From AC-32 sp963728765 (GTDB taxonomy: Bacteria > Actinomycetota > Thermoleophilia > Gaiellales > Gaiellaceae): DNA of 64,000 bases. The stretch lies in assembly GCA_963728765.1 (NCBI GenBank), contig CAVSKX010000001.1, positions 310,001 to 374,000 of the forward strand, read 5' to 3'. Both the position numbers and the translations under genes were made by a program. A model generated the notes under the pieces. It was not told the DNA's origin, did no database searches, and saw only the letters and a program-made list of their open reading frames with translations. Positions 41,864-51,650 of the stretch are shown here, piece after piece (the stretch's first letter is position 1; each line of letters begins with the position of its first letter).

Positions 41864-42289
41864 TCATGAATCCTCGCGGTGGGTCTGGACGATGACGACG
41901 GTGCACGGTGCATTGTGGGAGACGCGGTTCGGGACGTTGCGGAGCAAGAACTCCCGCCGGCCGCTCATGCCGACGCTGCCGACCACGATGACATCTGCGT
42001 TCTCGCGCCGAGCCGCGACCACGATCGCCTCGGCCGGGTCGTCCCCCGAGACCACCGCAGCCCGCTTCCGGTCGCCGTCGAGGCCGGCGACGTACTCCTC
42101 CAGGTCGCGCACCACATCCGCGCGCGTGCCGTTGTCCCCGACGAGCACCCGCAGCACGAGCAGCTCGGCCTCGTACCGAGCCGCCATGTCCGCGGCGAAC
42201 CGCACCGCGCGCTCGGCGGTCTCGGAGCGGTCGGTCGCGACCATCACGAGCCGCACCGAGTCGTCGGATGCCTTCCGCCGCAACCGCAT
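41864..42289 (-). CDS. Universal stress protein (UspA family)
   Basis: This 141-aa protein has the Usp fold. VRLVMVATDRSETAERAVRFAADMA supplies the first strand and helix. GDDPAEAIVVAARRENADVIVVGSVGMSGRREFLLRNVPNRVSHNAPC contains the ATP-binding G-2x-G-9x-G(S/T)-like loop (GSVGMSG...NVPNRVS). The ATG at 42289 overlaps the stop of the upstream LuxR regulator (ATGA), so the stress protein is probably made with it. Confidence 0.92.
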   Translation of the reverse strand: MRLRRKASDDSVRLVMVATDRSETAERAVRFAADMAARYEAELLVLRVLVGDNGTRADVVRDLEEYVAGLDGDRKRAAVVSGDDPAEAIVVAARRENADVIVVGSVGMSGRREFLLRNVPNRVSHNAPCTVVIVQTHREDS

Positions 42290-45200
42290 CAGGCCTGGCT
42301 GCCGAGCGCTTGTGGCAGCTCCGTCCGCGAGCCGATCCCAAGCTTGCGGTAGACGTTGCTGAGGTGCACCTCGACGGTCTTCGTCGTGACGAACAGCGCC
42401 TGCGCGATGTCCTTGTTGGAGAGCCCCTCCGCCGCGAAGTTCGCCACGCGCTTCTCGCTCGCCGTCAGCGACTCCACACCGGAGAGCAGCAGCCGCCGCG
42501 GCCGGGCGCCCGTCGCCGCGAGCTCCGTCTCCGCCTGCACGACGAGCGGTTGCGAGCCGCAGCGGACGGCGAAATCGAGCCCTTCCTTCAGCAGCTCCCG
42601 CGCTTCCGCGCGGCTGTTCGACCGGCGAAGCGCGGCCCCCAGCTCGACCAGCGTCCGCGCCCGCTCGAGCTGCGCCGCCGACCCTCGGAGGACCGCAAGC
42701 GACTCGCGCAGCGACTCGATCCCCTCCGTGCCGCCCTCGGCCATCCCGCGCACGCGCAGCGCGACGCCGAGCGGCCGTGGCGCGCCCCAGCCCCGCGCGA
42801 CCTCGACCTCCGCGCGAGCGAGCTCGAGAGCCTCGTCGCGCCGCTCGAGCGCCAGGAGCGCGAGTGCGACGTGCGACCGCCACGCGACAACCGCGGGGTT
42901 GTAGATCTCGAAGGCATCCATGCACGTGCCGAGCCGCTCCCAGTCCGCGGCCGCGCCGGCGAAATCGCGCCGTGCGTACCGCACCCAGCCCCGAGCGCCG
43001 AGGAAGAAGATCATGTGGCCGCTCTGGGCGACCTCCTCCGGCAGCCCGAGCCCTGCGAGCGACTCCTCGGCCTCGTCGACCTCGCCGCGGTTGGTCAGCA
43101 CGTCGGCAAGGTACGAGCGGTAGTAGATCGCGCCCTGCTGGCTCGGGAGGTAGCTGACCAGCTCGTCCGACTCGCGCAGGTCCTGGATCGCTCCTTCGAG
43201 GTCGCCGCGCTGCGCCAACGTGAGGCCGCGGAAGCAGAGCAGGTTCGAGAGCGTGACCAGCTCGCCGCGCTTCCTCGCCGCCTCCATCAGCACGTCGAAG
43301 AAGCGATCGAGGTCGTCGTTGAGCTCGGCGCACATCAGGGCCGTCACGGCGCAGGAGATGGCGACCGACGGCATGCTCTCGACCAGCGCGGCGACCATCT
43401 TCGGTTCCGCCAGCTCCGCCACGCCGTCGCGGTTGACCCCGCGGCGGGCCTCGAAGTAGCGCAGCGTGCCGATCATCACCGCCCGGCCCACGTCGCCGAC
43501 CAGTGCGCTCTCGTCGACGCTCGCGATTCGCTCCTTCGAGATCTCGAACACGTCCGAGTCGAACCCCGCCGAGTTGATCAGCTCGGCCTCGAGCAGCTCG
43601 CACAGCTCGGGCTCGCTGCCGCCGAGGTGCTTGATCGCCTGTTTGAACACCCGGGCCGCCTCGGGCCCGCGGTTGAGCCGGAAGAGCGACCGCCCGAGCT
43701 CGAGCGACAGACGTGCGTGCCGCAGCGGCTCATCGGTCGCCGTGAGCGCCTCGCGCAGGTGCCGCGCGGCGGCGGAAACGTCGACCCGCTGCTCCGCGAG
43801 CCCGAGGTCGATCAGCGTGTCTACGCGCGCCTCCGGCGACGGCGGCTCGGCGAGTGCCCGGCGCAGGTAGCGCACCGCGACCTCCGCGGCACCGCGGACG
43901 AGGGCGCGGTCGGCCGCCACGCGCAGGGTGTCGACCACGAACGGGTCGCCGGCCGGGGGGACGAGGTCGAGGTGCGCGGCGACGCGCTCCGGCTCGGCCT
44001 GCGCCGCCGCCAGGAGCTCCGCCGCGCGGCGGTGAGCGACGAAACGGTGGGCCGTCTCGATCGACTCGTAGACGGCCGAGCGCACGACCGGATGGACGAA
44101 CTCGACCGTCGGCGTCGAGACCCGCAGCAGGTCGGCGCGCGCGAGCCAGGTCGCGGCGAGGGTCGAGAGGTGGCGGTCGTCGAGGTCCGCCAGGGCCGCG
44201 ACGTCGCGCTGCTCGGCACCGTCGCCGAGGACGGCGGCCGCGATGGCGAAGCGCCTGGCCTCCTCGGGCAGCCGCGAGAGCCGTAGCGCGACCGCGCGGG
44301 TCACCGGCTCCGGCCCGACCTCGTGCACGCGCGCCGCGTTCTCGGCATGCGGGAGGACTCCCTCGCCGTGCAGCGCGTCGACCAGCGCGCGGACGAAGAG
44401 CGGGTTGCCCCCGGTCGCGGCATGGCACGCCGCGGAGAAGGCGGGATCCGGCTCGGTGTTGAAGTGCTCCGCCACGAGCGCCGCGACTCCCGGCTCGCTG
44501 AGCGCGGTCGGCCGGATGACGAGCGCCGCAGGATCCGAGACGAGCTCCGTCAGCAGCTCCTTCTCGACGCTCTGCTCTGGAGGCCGCAGCCCGATCACGA
44601 CCACCAGCGGCAGGCCTTCGAGGCGGCGGCCGAGGAACGAAAGCCAGCGAAGCGTCGGCGCGTCGCTCCAGTGCACGTCGTCGATGACGATCGCCGCCGG
44701 CCGGCGCGCGGCGATGTTCGCGGCCAGCCAGTACAGCCCGTGCAGCACGGCGAACGAGACGTCGCCGAGCGCGTCGCCCGTCAGCTCCTCGTCACCGAAG
44801 ATCCGCTCCGCGAGCGCCGCCGTCCCCGACAGCGCCTCGTCGCGCTCCTCCTGCGAGAGCGACGCGAGGTAGGGCTCGAAGAGCTGCCGCACGACGCCGT
44901 AGGCGAACTCCTGCTCGAGGTCGGCGCTCCGCGCGACCAGCACCTCGAAGCCCGACTGCGCCGCGAGCGCGCGCGCCTCCGCGACGAGCCGCGTCTTGCC
45001 CATGCCCGCACGGCCCTCGATTGCGACCACGCGCCCGGCGCCCGTGGCCGCGGCGTCGACGACGGCGTGCAGCGCAGCGAGCTCGGCATCGCGCTCCAGC
45101 AGCGGCGTGGTCGCAACGGGCACCTCGGCCCGCCGGCGCGGCATCCGCGGCTTGGCCTTCTCCTTCTCGCGCGTCGAGAGCGGCGGGAACTCACCCGGGA

Positions 45201-45753
45201 GCCCGAAGATCTCGAGCTGGTAGAGCCGCTCGGGCCGCTCGATGTCCGGCAGTGCCGTCTCGCCGAGGTCACGCAGGCCGAGCCCGGCCGTGAGCTCGGC
45301 GCGGACGAGGTTCGCGGTCGTGCTCGAGAGCAGGACCTGCCCGCCGTGGCCCGCGTCGCCGATCCGCGAGGCCTGGTGCACCGCGAGCCCGACGTACCCG
45401 TCGGTGCTCACGCTCGCCTCGCCGGTGTGGAGGCCCATGCGGACGCGCACCTGGACGCCTTCCGCCCACTCCTGCCCGAAGAGCGCCCGCTGTGCAGCCG
45501 CGGCGGCGTCGACGGCCAAGCCGGCGCTGCGGAAGACGACGAAGAACGAGTCGCCCTTGGTGTCGATCTCGATTCCGCCGCCGTCGGCGAAGGCGGTGCG
45601 CAGCAGGCGGTTGTGGGTCGCCAGCACCTCCCGGTAGCGGTCGCGCCCCAGGCCCGTGAGCAGCCGAGTAGAGCCTTCGATATCGGTGAACAGAAAGGTG
45701 ACCGTGCCGGTGGGCAGGGCTGTTGACGCCTCGCGTACTGCAGGTGTGCTCAG
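42289..45753 (-). CDS. Cyclase-AAA ATPase-TPR-LuxR regulator (CTG start likely)
   Basis: This protein of about 1154 residues joins a class III cyclase domain (residues 20-190; metal Asp in FLFTDIEGSTRLL and DTKGDSFFVVF) to a STAND-like ATPase (P-loop GRAGMGKT, Walker B AIVIDDVHWSD). A helical TPR-like middle follows, then a C-terminal LuxR HTH (LTASEKRVANFAAEGLSNKDIAQAL, then VEVHLSNVYRKLG). The first in-frame GTG at 45627 lies after the FTDIEG metal motif and would destroy the cyclase. An in-frame TAG occurs just upstream, leaving CTG 45753 (LSTPAVRE) with GAGGGG ahead of it as the likely start. Its signal input is unknown. Confidence 0.85.
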   Translation of the reverse strand: MSTPAVREASTALPTGTVTFLFTDIEGSTRLLTGLGRDRYREVLATHNRLLRTAFADGGGIEIDTKGDSFFVVFRSAGLAVDAAAAAQRALFGQEWAEGVQVRVRMGLHTGEASVSTDGYVGLAVHQASRIGDAGHGGQVLLSSTTANLVRAELTAGLGLRDLGETALPDIERPERLYQLEIFGLPGEFPPLSTREKEKAKPRMPRRRAEVPVATTPLLERDAELAALHAVVDAAATGAGRVVAIEGRAGMGKTRLVAEARALAAQSGFEVLVARSADLEQEFAYGVVRQLFEPYLASLSQEERDEALSGTAALAERIFGDEELTGDALGDVSFAVLHGLYWLAANIAARRPAAIVIDDVHWSDAPTLRWLSFLGRRLEGLPLVVVIGLRPPEQSVEKELLTELVSDPAALVIRPTALSEPGVAALVAEHFNTEPDPAFSAACHAATGGNPLFVRALVDALHGEGVLPHAENAARVHEVGPEPVTRAVALRLSRLPEEARRFAIAAAVLGDGAEQRDVAALADLDDRHLSTLAATWLARADLLRVSTPTVEFVHPVVRSAVYESIETAHRFVAHRRAAELLAAAQAEPERVAAHLDLVPPAGDPFVVDTLRVAADRALVRGAAEVAVRYLRRALAEPPSPEARVDTLIDLGLAEQRVDVSAAARHLREALTATDEPLRHARLSLELGRSLFRLNRGPEAARVFKQAIKHLGGSEPELCELLEAELINSAGFDSDVFEISKERIASVDESALVGDVGRAVMIGTLRYFEARRGVNRDGVAELAEPKMVAALVESMPSVAISCAVTALMCAELNDDLDRFFDVLMEAARKRGELVTLSNLLCFRGLTLAQRGDLEGAIQDLRESDELVSYLPSQQGAIYYRSYLADVLTNRGEVDEAEESLAGLGLPEEVAQSGHMIFFLGARGWVRYARRDFAGAAADWERLGTCMDAFEIYNPAVVAWRSHVALALLALERRDEALELARAEVEVARGWGAPRPLGVALRVRGMAEGGTEGIESLRESLAVLRGSAAQLERARTLVELGAALRRSNSRAEARELLKEGLDFAVRCGSQPLVVQAETELAATGARPRRLLLSGVESLTASEKRVANFAAEGLSNKDIAQALFVTTKTVEVHLSNVYRKLGIGSRTELPQALGSQA

Positions 45754-45866
45754 TTCGGTGAATCCCCTCTATCTACGGCCCGCAGGACTGAATTGTAGAG
45801 CGGACCGCGACAAAACCCCGGGGGGCGGGTCTTGGGGGTGCCCCTCGGCTTCGGCACCATGTCCGC

Positions 45867-47312
45867 GTGGGTCGGAAGGGTCTAGCGGTGCTCCTCGCGC
45901 TGCTCGCCGCGGGGGCCGCGGTGCTCGCGATCGTGCTGGCCCGCGGCGGAAGCGCGGCGCCCGGCGAGACACCGAAAGCGACGTTCCGCGACCGCAACGG
46001 CGACGGGGTTCTCGAGCGCGCCGGCGGCGAGCCGCTGGTCGACCGGACCGGGCTCGGGCCGCGCTCCCGCGTGGTAGGGCGGGTCGCGCTCTTCGCCCAG
46101 CTGACCGACGCGCACGTGGTGGACGAGGAGTCGCCTGCGCGGCTGGAGCTGCTCGACCGCCGCGGGCCACCCTTCACCTCGGCGTTTCGGCCGCAGGAGG
46201 CGCTGAGCGGGCAAGTGCTGACGGCTGCGGTGCAGTCCCTGAACGCGCTCGACGCACAGGCGGTCGTCGTCACCGGCGACCTGATCGACAACGCGCAGCG
46301 CAACGAGCTGGACGAGGCGCTGGCGATCCTGCGCGGCGGCCGCGTCGACCCGAACAGCGGCGCGCCCGGCTACCAGGGCGTGCAGGCCACCTCGGACCCG
46401 GATCCCTACTACTACCGCCCCGATGTCGACCCGCCTCGCCATCCGGGGCTGCTCGCCCGGGCCCAGCGGCCGTTCGAGTCGCCGGGCCTGCAGGCGCCGT
46501 GGTACCCGGCCGTCGGGAACCACGACCTGCTCGTGCAAGGGAACCTGGCGCCGACCGTGCGGACGAACGCGATCGCGACCGGAGACCGGAAGATCCTCGC
46601 CCTGAGCTCGGCCGCGCTGCGGGCGGCGCAGGGGCTCCGGCTTACGCCCTCGGTGGTCGCGCGGCTGCTGCAGCACGGCCCCCCGGGGGCCTCGGTGCGC
46701 GTCCCGGCCGATCCGCGCCGGCGGGAGCTCACGCCAGCCGAATTGCTTGCGGCGCTGCGGCGCGCGAGCGGCCACGGCGGCCGTGGGCCGCTGCTGCTCG
46801 ACTACGCGTTCGACGTCGGCGGCATGCGCGGCATCGTCCTCGACACGATCCGTCGGGGCGGCGGCGCGAGCGGCCTCGTGCGGCCCACGCAGCTGCGCTG
46901 GCTGGCGCGGCAGCTGCGTGCGGCGGGGAAGCGGCCGGTCGTCGTCTTCACGCACTCGCCGCTGCGCTCGTCGGCCGGGGGAGCTGCGGCGCTCGCGCTG
47001 CTCGACCGCGACGCGCGGGTCGTCGCGGCCGTGAACGGCGACACGCACCGCAACGAGATCCGGCCGTACGGCCACTTCTGGCTGGTCGGCACCTCGTCGC
47101 TCACGGACTACCCGCAGCAGGCGCGCGCGTTCGAGCTCGACCGCACGGCGGACGGCGGGTACGTGCTGCAGACGTGGATGGTCGACCACGATCCCTCCGA
47201 CCGCGACGCCGAGATCTCGCGCGACCTCGCGTACCTCGACTTCCAGGGCGGCCGCGTACATGGCTTCGCGGGATCGCGCGCCGATCGCAACGCGCGTCTG
47301 TATCTGCGCTAG
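45867..47312 (+). CDS. Exported metallophosphoesterase (calcineurin-like)
   Basis: This 481-aa protein has an N-terminal membrane/signal segment (VLLALLAAGAAVLAIVLA). Metallophosphoesterase motifs follow: LFAQLTDAHVVD near residue 77, VVVTGDLIDNAQRNEL near residue 140, AVGNHD near residue 217, VVFTHSPL near residue 362 and NGDTHRNE near residue 393. A short Dx motif near residue 47 (DRNGDGVLE) looks like an EF-hand loop. It is a cell-surface phosphodiesterase or nucleotidase. The start is GTG 45867. It converges with the ABC permease with overlapping stops. Confidence 0.87.
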   Translation: MGRKGLAVLLALLAAGAAVLAIVLARGGSAAPGETPKATFRDRNGDGVLERAGGEPLVDRTGLGPRSRVVGRVALFAQLTDAHVVDEESPARLELLDRRGPPFTSAFRPQEALSGQVLTAAVQSLNALDAQAVVVTGDLIDNAQRNELDEALAILRGGRVDPNSGAPGYQGVQATSDPDPYYYRPDVDPPRHPGLLARAQRPFESPGLQAPWYPAVGNHDLLVQGNLAPTVRTNAIATGDRKILALSSAALRAAQGLRLTPSVVARLLQHGPPGASVRVPADPRRRELTPAELLAALRRASGHGGRGPLLLDYAFDVGGMRGIVLDTIRRGGGASGLVRPTQLRWLARQLRAAGKRPVVVFTHSPLRSSAGGAAALALLDRDARVVAAVNGDTHRNEIRPYGHFWLVGTSSLTDYPQQARAFELDRTADGGYVLQTWMVDHDPSDRDAEISRDLAYLDFQGGRVHGFAGSRADRNARLYLR

Positions 47313-49585
47313 CGCTCCCGCATCCAGGCCACGACCGGCCCGCGCATCACGAGCCGCGTCGCCCAGAACACGGTCACGACCGTGCCGACCAGGAGCCCGA
47401 GCGCCGTCAACCCGACCGCGGCGGCCGACGGCTCGAGCGTGAGGGAGACATAGCTCGCGGCCAGGCGCGCCACCGCCGGGCCGACCAGCCAGCGCTGCGC
47501 CGCGGCGCCGACGAGGATCGCGAGCACGACCACGGGCGCCACGGCCGCGGCGACGATGCCGGCGAGCTGCCGGTGCCGGCCGCCGAGCGCGCGCACGGTC
47601 GCGAGGCCGCCGCGCCGCTCCTGGACGGTCAGGGCGAGCAGCTGCGCGATCGCGTAGAGGCAGACGAGCGCGTCGAGGATGGCGACCGTCCGCAGCAGCG
47701 TGACCAGGACGTCGATGAAGCCGCTCGAGCGCGCCGCCCAGCTCTGCACGGACTGGCCCGCGATCCCGCGCGACGAGGTCGCGAAGAAGCCCGCTTTGTC
47801 GAGCTCCCGCCGAACCGCATTCACGTCGGCAGACGACCTCAGCCGCACCGCGATCTCCGCCGGCGCCTCGCCGCCGAGCCGCTGCGGCTGGACGTACGCG
47901 ACGCGCCCCTGGCGTTCGAACGCCGTCACGATCCCGGCCACGCGGAACCGCACCTCGCGCCCGCTCGGCAGTTGCGCAGCGAGCGTCGAGCCCGGCTGGA
48001 GGTTCAGGATCTGCGCGAGCCCGAGACCAACCTCCGCCTCCCGCGGCCCGCCCAGCCGCCGCCCCTCGGTGAGCGCCGGCGCCTCGAAGCGCGTGTGGTC
48101 GCCAGGGAACGCGATCACGGTGAACGGCTCGCCGAGGTCGAACGAGTCGGCGGCGTTCAGCTCGTACCGCGGCGCGGCCGCCTCCACTCCGGGCAGGCGG
48201 GCGATCCGCGCCGACTCGGAGGGCGCGGCGGCGACCGTCAGCTGGTAGCGCTTGCCCACCGCGACCGGGTTCCGGTCGAGCCGCAATAGCAGCGTCGCGA
48301 TCGAGAGGATCAGCAGGATCACGACGACAGCCGAGCCGAGCACCACGGTGCCGCCGATCGTGCGCGCCGGCCGCGCCGCCGCCATCCGCAGGCCGAGCGC
48401 GGCCGGGCCTCCTCCTCCGGGCAGCCGCCTAGCGGAGCCGACCACGTCCCCACGTTGCAGGATCGCAGCGGCCGGCCCGCGGGTCGCCCGCCAGGCCGGC
48501 CACGCCGACGCCGCCGCGACGAGCGCCACAAGGGCGGCGAGGACACCGACGAGGAGCGGCGCAACCGCCGCCCCCGGCCCGAGCTGGCTGAGGCTCGCGA
48601 GCAGCCGGTCGAGCGGCGAGACGACCGCGGCCCAGCCCACGAGGACGCCGATCGCTCCCGCCGGAAGCGCCACGGCGACCGCCTCCACGACGGCGCTCGC
48701 GACGACGGTGTGCGGCGGCGCGCCGAGGGCGCGAAGCAGCCCGAGCCCGTGGCGCCGGCGCTGTACCTCCGCGTTGGCCGACGCGGCGAGCATCGTCCCG
48801 GCGACGACGAGCGCGATCAGCGAGAACGCCACGAGGAGCGCGATCACGATTCCGGCCGCCTGGCCGATCAGCACCTGCAGCCCGGCACGGGTCGTCACGC
48901 GCAGGCCGACGACGCCGAGGCTCGCCGACCGCGCCTGCGCGAGCGTGACGTCGACGCGGCCCGGGTCCACGAGCCAGAGCACCGCGGAGTTCACGGTGCC
49001 CAGGGGCATGCCGGTGACCACCGCCGCATCGCGGTAGTCGAGCCAGACGCGCGGCCCGCGCGAGAGCGGGAAGGCGACGTTGTCCGGCGCGACCGCGACG
49101 CCGACGACCCGCACGTCGTCGCCTCCGACGTTCATCCGCGACCCGGGTCGCAGGTGCCACTCCCGGGCGAGGCCCTGCTCGATCACCACTTCCCGCGCGG
49201 AGCGTCGGTCGCGCCCGCTGATGAGCGCGTAGCCACGTGGGCTGCCGGGCGGGACGCCCACCACGGTCGCGTCGTCTTCATACCGGCGGCGGCCCGCGGC
49301 CAGGAAGACGTGCGCAGCCTGAATCCGGTACGAGGCGGCACGAACGTTCGCGAGGCTGGAGACAACGTTTTCGACATCTCGGCGCGACTCCGGCTGGAAG
49401 GTCGCGAGGACGTCCGGCAGCTGCGCCCGCGCCGCCGTGCGGTCGAAGCCGGTCGCCAGGCCGTAGGCGACGGTGACCGACGCGCCGAGCATCGCCCCGG
49501 CCGCCGCGATCCCGCCCGCGGCGAGTAGCACTCGCCCGCGCCTCGCCCGCAGCCGGGCCCGCGCGTACGCGAGAACGGCTCTCAC
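47309..49585 (-). CDS. FtsX/MacB-type ABC transporter permease
   Basis: This 758-aa membrane protein has the duplicated FtsX layout. One TM precedes a large extracytoplasmic MacB-PCD domain (residues 45-230), then three TMs (240-370), a central TM near 410, a second extracytoplasmic region and three terminal TMs. The GTG at 49585 overlaps the ATPase stop (GTGA). This type (LolCDE/MacB/YknZ-like) uses ATP to drive extraction or export of envelope lipids or peptides rather than classical import. Confidence 0.85.
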   Translation of the reverse strand: MRAVLAYARARLRARRGRVLLAAGGIAAAGAMLGASVTVAYGLATGFDRTAARAQLPDVLATFQPESRRDVENVVSSLANVRAASYRIQAAHVFLAAGRRRYEDDATVVGVPPGSPRGYALISGRDRRSAREVVIEQGLAREWHLRPGSRMNVGGDDVRVVGVAVAPDNVAFPLSRGPRVWLDYRDAAVVTGMPLGTVNSAVLWLVDPGRVDVTLAQARSASLGVVGLRVTTRAGLQVLIGQAAGIVIALLVAFSLIALVVAGTMLAASANAEVQRRRHGLGLLRALGAPPHTVVASAVVEAVAVALPAGAIGVLVGWAAVVSPLDRLLASLSQLGPGAAVAPLLVGVLAALVALVAAASAWPAWRATRGPAAAILQRGDVVGSARRLPGGGGPAALGLRMAAARPARTIGGTVVLGSAVVVILLILSIATLLLRLDRNPVAVGKRYQLTVAAAPSESARIARLPGVEAAAPRYELNAADSFDLGEPFTVIAFPGDHTRFEAPALTEGRRLGGPREAEVGLGLAQILNLQPGSTLAAQLPSGREVRFRVAGIVTAFERQGRVAYVQPQRLGGEAPAEIAVRLRSSADVNAVRRELDKAGFFATSSRGIAGQSVQSWAARSSGFIDVLVTLLRTVAILDALVCLYAIAQLLALTVQERRGGLATVRALGGRHRQLAGIVAAAVAPVVVLAILVGAAAQRWLVGPAVARLAASYVSLTLEPSAAAVGLTALGLLVGTVVTVFWATRLVMRGPVVAWMRER

Positions 49586-50241
49586 AGCAACCGGCCGCCC
49601 TCGAGCCGCAGCACGCGGTCGGCGCGACGGGTCGCGGCCTGCTCGTGCGTCACGAGCAGCACTGCCCGCCCCTCGTCGGCGATCTCCCGCAGCAGCGACA
49701 GCACGGTCTCGCCCGACTCGGCATCGAGGTTCCCGGTCGGCTCGTCGGCGAGCACGAGTTGCGGATCGTTCACCAGCGCCCGCGCGATCGCGAGCCGTTG
49801 CTGCTCCCCGCCCGAGAGCACGGTCGGCAGCCGCTCCGCCGCCTCGCCGAGCCCGAGCCGCTCCACGAGCTCTCGTCCGCGCCGCATGGCAGGCCCGCGC
49901 CCGTTCAGCCGCGCCGGCAAGAGCACGTTCTCGAGCCCCGTCAGCTCCGGCAGCAGGTGGAAGGCCTGGAAGACGAAGCCGATCCGGTCGCGCCGCAGCG
50001 GCGCGAGCACACGTTCCGGCGCGCCGTCGAGCCGGACCCCTGCCACCTCGACTTCGCCGCCGTCGACGCCGTCGAGCGCGCCGACCACGTTCAAGAGCGT
50101 CGATTTGCCCGACCCGGAGCGGCCGGTGACGGCGACGAGCTCGCCTGCTTCGACGTCGAGGTCGAGCCCGTCGAGCACGCGCAGCGCGGCGCGCCCTTCG
50201 CCGTGGACCTTGACTACGCGGCGCAGCCGCACGACCGCCAT
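49582..50241 (-). CDS. ABC transporter ATP-binding subunit (LolD/MacB type)
   Basis: This 219-aa ATPase has Walker A GRSGSGKST near residue 42. The Q-loop VFQAFHLLPELTG follows, then the signature LSGGEQQRLAIARAL, Walker B LVLADEPTGNLD and the H-loop LLVTHEQA. The sequence LADEPTGNLDAESG is the LolD/MacB hallmark. It is translationally coupled to the FtsX-like permease and divergent from the HDO-fold gene, with 76 nt between. Confidence 0.93.
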   Translation of the reverse strand: MAVVRLRRVVKVHGEGRAALRVLDGLDLDVEAGELVAVTGRSGSGKSTLLNVVGALDGVDGGEVEVAGVRLDGAPERVLAPLRRDRIGFVFQAFHLLPELTGLENVLLPARLNGRGPAMRRGRELVERLGLGEAAERLPTVLSGGEQQRLAIARALVNDPQLVLADEPTGNLDAESGETVLSLLREIADEGRAVLLVTHEQAATRRADRVLRLEGGRLL

Positions 50242-50317
50242 CTCTCCAGAGTGCCAATCGTCGGCCGACCCCAGTAGGATCGTCTCAGCGGGGTCAGGCG
50301 ACGGGAGGAGCCCAGAG

Positions 50318-50887
50318 ATGGATGTGATCGCAGGGATCGACGCGGCTCGGGAGCGGTGGAACGTGCTCGAGCATCCGTTCTACACGCGCTGGGAGCAGGG
50401 CGAGCTGACGCGCGACGAGCTGGCCCGCTACGCCGGTGAGTACCGGCACGCGGTGGTCGCGCTGGCGCGCGCCGCCCGGACCGCCCGGCTGCACGCCGAC
50501 GAGGAGGCTTCGCACATCGCGCTCTGGGACGACTTTGCCTCCGCGCTCGGCACCGAGGCGAACGAGCCGCTCCCCGAGACCCGCTGCTGCGCCACCGCCT
50601 GGGCGGCCGCCGGCGACGAGCTCGGCGCGGCCGCGATCCTCTACGCGATCGAGGCCGGCCAGCCGGCGATCTCGGACACGAAGCTGCGCGGCCTGGTCGA
50701 GCACTACGGCTTCTCGGACGACACGCCAGCGACTGCGTACTTCGCCGTCCACGGCGAGCGCGACCACGAGCACGCGGCCGAGGCGCGCAAGGCGCTCGCA
50801 GGCAGCCACGACCCGCGGCTGGTGGGTCTCGCCGAGGCAGCGCTCGCGGCGAACTGGGCGCTGCTCGACGGCGTCTCCGCGAACTAG
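50318..50887 (+). CDS. Heme-oxygenase-like (TenA/PqqC/HDO) fold protein
   Basis: This 189-aa all-helical protein begins WNVLEHPFYTRWEQGELTRDELARYAGEYRHAV. It continues with YAIEAGQPAISDTKLRGLVEHYGF and HGERDHEHA. The Glu, His and Asp/His residues fall where HDO diiron enzymes bind metal (E..H near 39-43, E near 112, DxEH near 149). It may be a diiron oxidase/oxygenase or a TenA-like thiaminase; the substrate is unknown. An RBS (GGGAGGAG) precedes the ATG. Confidence 0.75.
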   Translation: MDVIAGIDAARERWNVLEHPFYTRWEQGELTRDELARYAGEYRHAVVALARAARTARLHADEEASHIALWDDFASALGTEANEPLPETRCCATAWAAAGDELGAAAILYAIEAGQPAISDTKLRGLVEHYGFSDDTPATAYFAVHGERDHEHAAEARKALAGSHDPRLVGLAEAALAANWALLDGVSAN

Positions 50888-50894
50888 AGCTCGC

Positions 50895-51548
50895 TCACGG
50901 GTCCAGCCGGAACGGCGGGTACTCGTCGGTGACGAGGAGGAACGCGTACCCGAGAACGCGGTTGCCCCAGCGGATCACCCCGACGACGAACTCGAACAGC
51001 CCGCGCGGATACCTCCCGGTGAAGAGGATCGCGAACCACGCCAGGATCACGCAGACGAAGCCCGCGAGCCAGAGGAAGAGCAGCACGACGTAGTGCGGGA
51101 TCGCGAGAAACCACTTCACGAGCGGTAGCCAGCGGTTCAGGTCGCGCTGGGCATCCGGATACGGGAAGTCGAGCTGAACGGACTGCCGCTCGTCGGTGGA
51201 GGGGTACCGATCGTCCAGCAACGCGAAGTAGACGCCGACGCGGTTCTGGAACCGCAGCAGCTCGAGGTTCCAGTCGAACCACCAGCGCGGATACTTCTGC
51301 CGGAAGAGGATCATCAGCAGCGGCCCGAGGAAGAGCCCTCCTCCCAGCGCGGCGCCGAAGTGCCAGTACTGCCCGTAGCCGTAGCCGGCGGCGTGCTCAC
51401 CGCTGAGCGTCGCCAGCACGATCGAAATCGGGATCGCCCAGATCAGCCTGAATGCGGTCGTCAGCCGGTTGAGGTCGCGGTCCGGGTACTCGACCGAGTA
51501 CTCGACGGGATACCGCGGCCCGCCTCCAGCCTGGGTGCCTGCTTCCAT
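50895..51548 (-). CDS. DUF4389-domain membrane protein
   Basis: This 217-aa protein has four TM segments arranged as two pairs. The motifs YPVEYSVEYPDRDLNRLTTAF, PRWWFDWNLELLRFQNRVGVYFALL and YPRGLFEFVVGVIRWGNRVLGYAFLL repeat the family signature twice, as in DUF4389. The start is ATG 51548 with RBS AGGAGG 7-8 nt upstream. Function is unknown. It converges with the HDO-fold gene, 7 nt apart. Confidence 0.85.
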   Translation of the reverse strand: MEAGTQAGGGPRYPVEYSVEYPDRDLNRLTTAFRLIWAIPISIVLATLSGEHAAGYGYGQYWHFGAALGGGLFLGPLLMILFRQKYPRWWFDWNLELLRFQNRVGVYFALLDDRYPSTDERQSVQLDFPYPDAQRDLNRWLPLVKWFLAIPHYVVLLFLWLAGFVCVILAWFAILFTGRYPRGLFEFVVGVIRWGNRVLGYAFLLVTDEYPPFRLDP

Positions 51549-51595
51549 CGCAAGACCTCCTATTCGCGGCCGTGAGCGGAGAACTCTAGGAGACA

Positions 51596-51624
51596 GCGAG
51601 GCCCGGCTTGAAGCCGGGCCTCGC
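51596..51624 (-). terminator. Intrinsic-type hairpin terminator
   Basis: GCGAGGCCCGGCT and AGCCGGGCCTCGC form a perfect 13-bp stem around TGA. It lies just downstream of the leftward 51651-51950 gene and upstream of the DUF4389 RBS. No clear U-run follows, so rho or processing may assist. Confidence 0.65.
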
Positions 51625-51650
51625 GTGTCGCTCAATTCGTGTCGGTTGCG

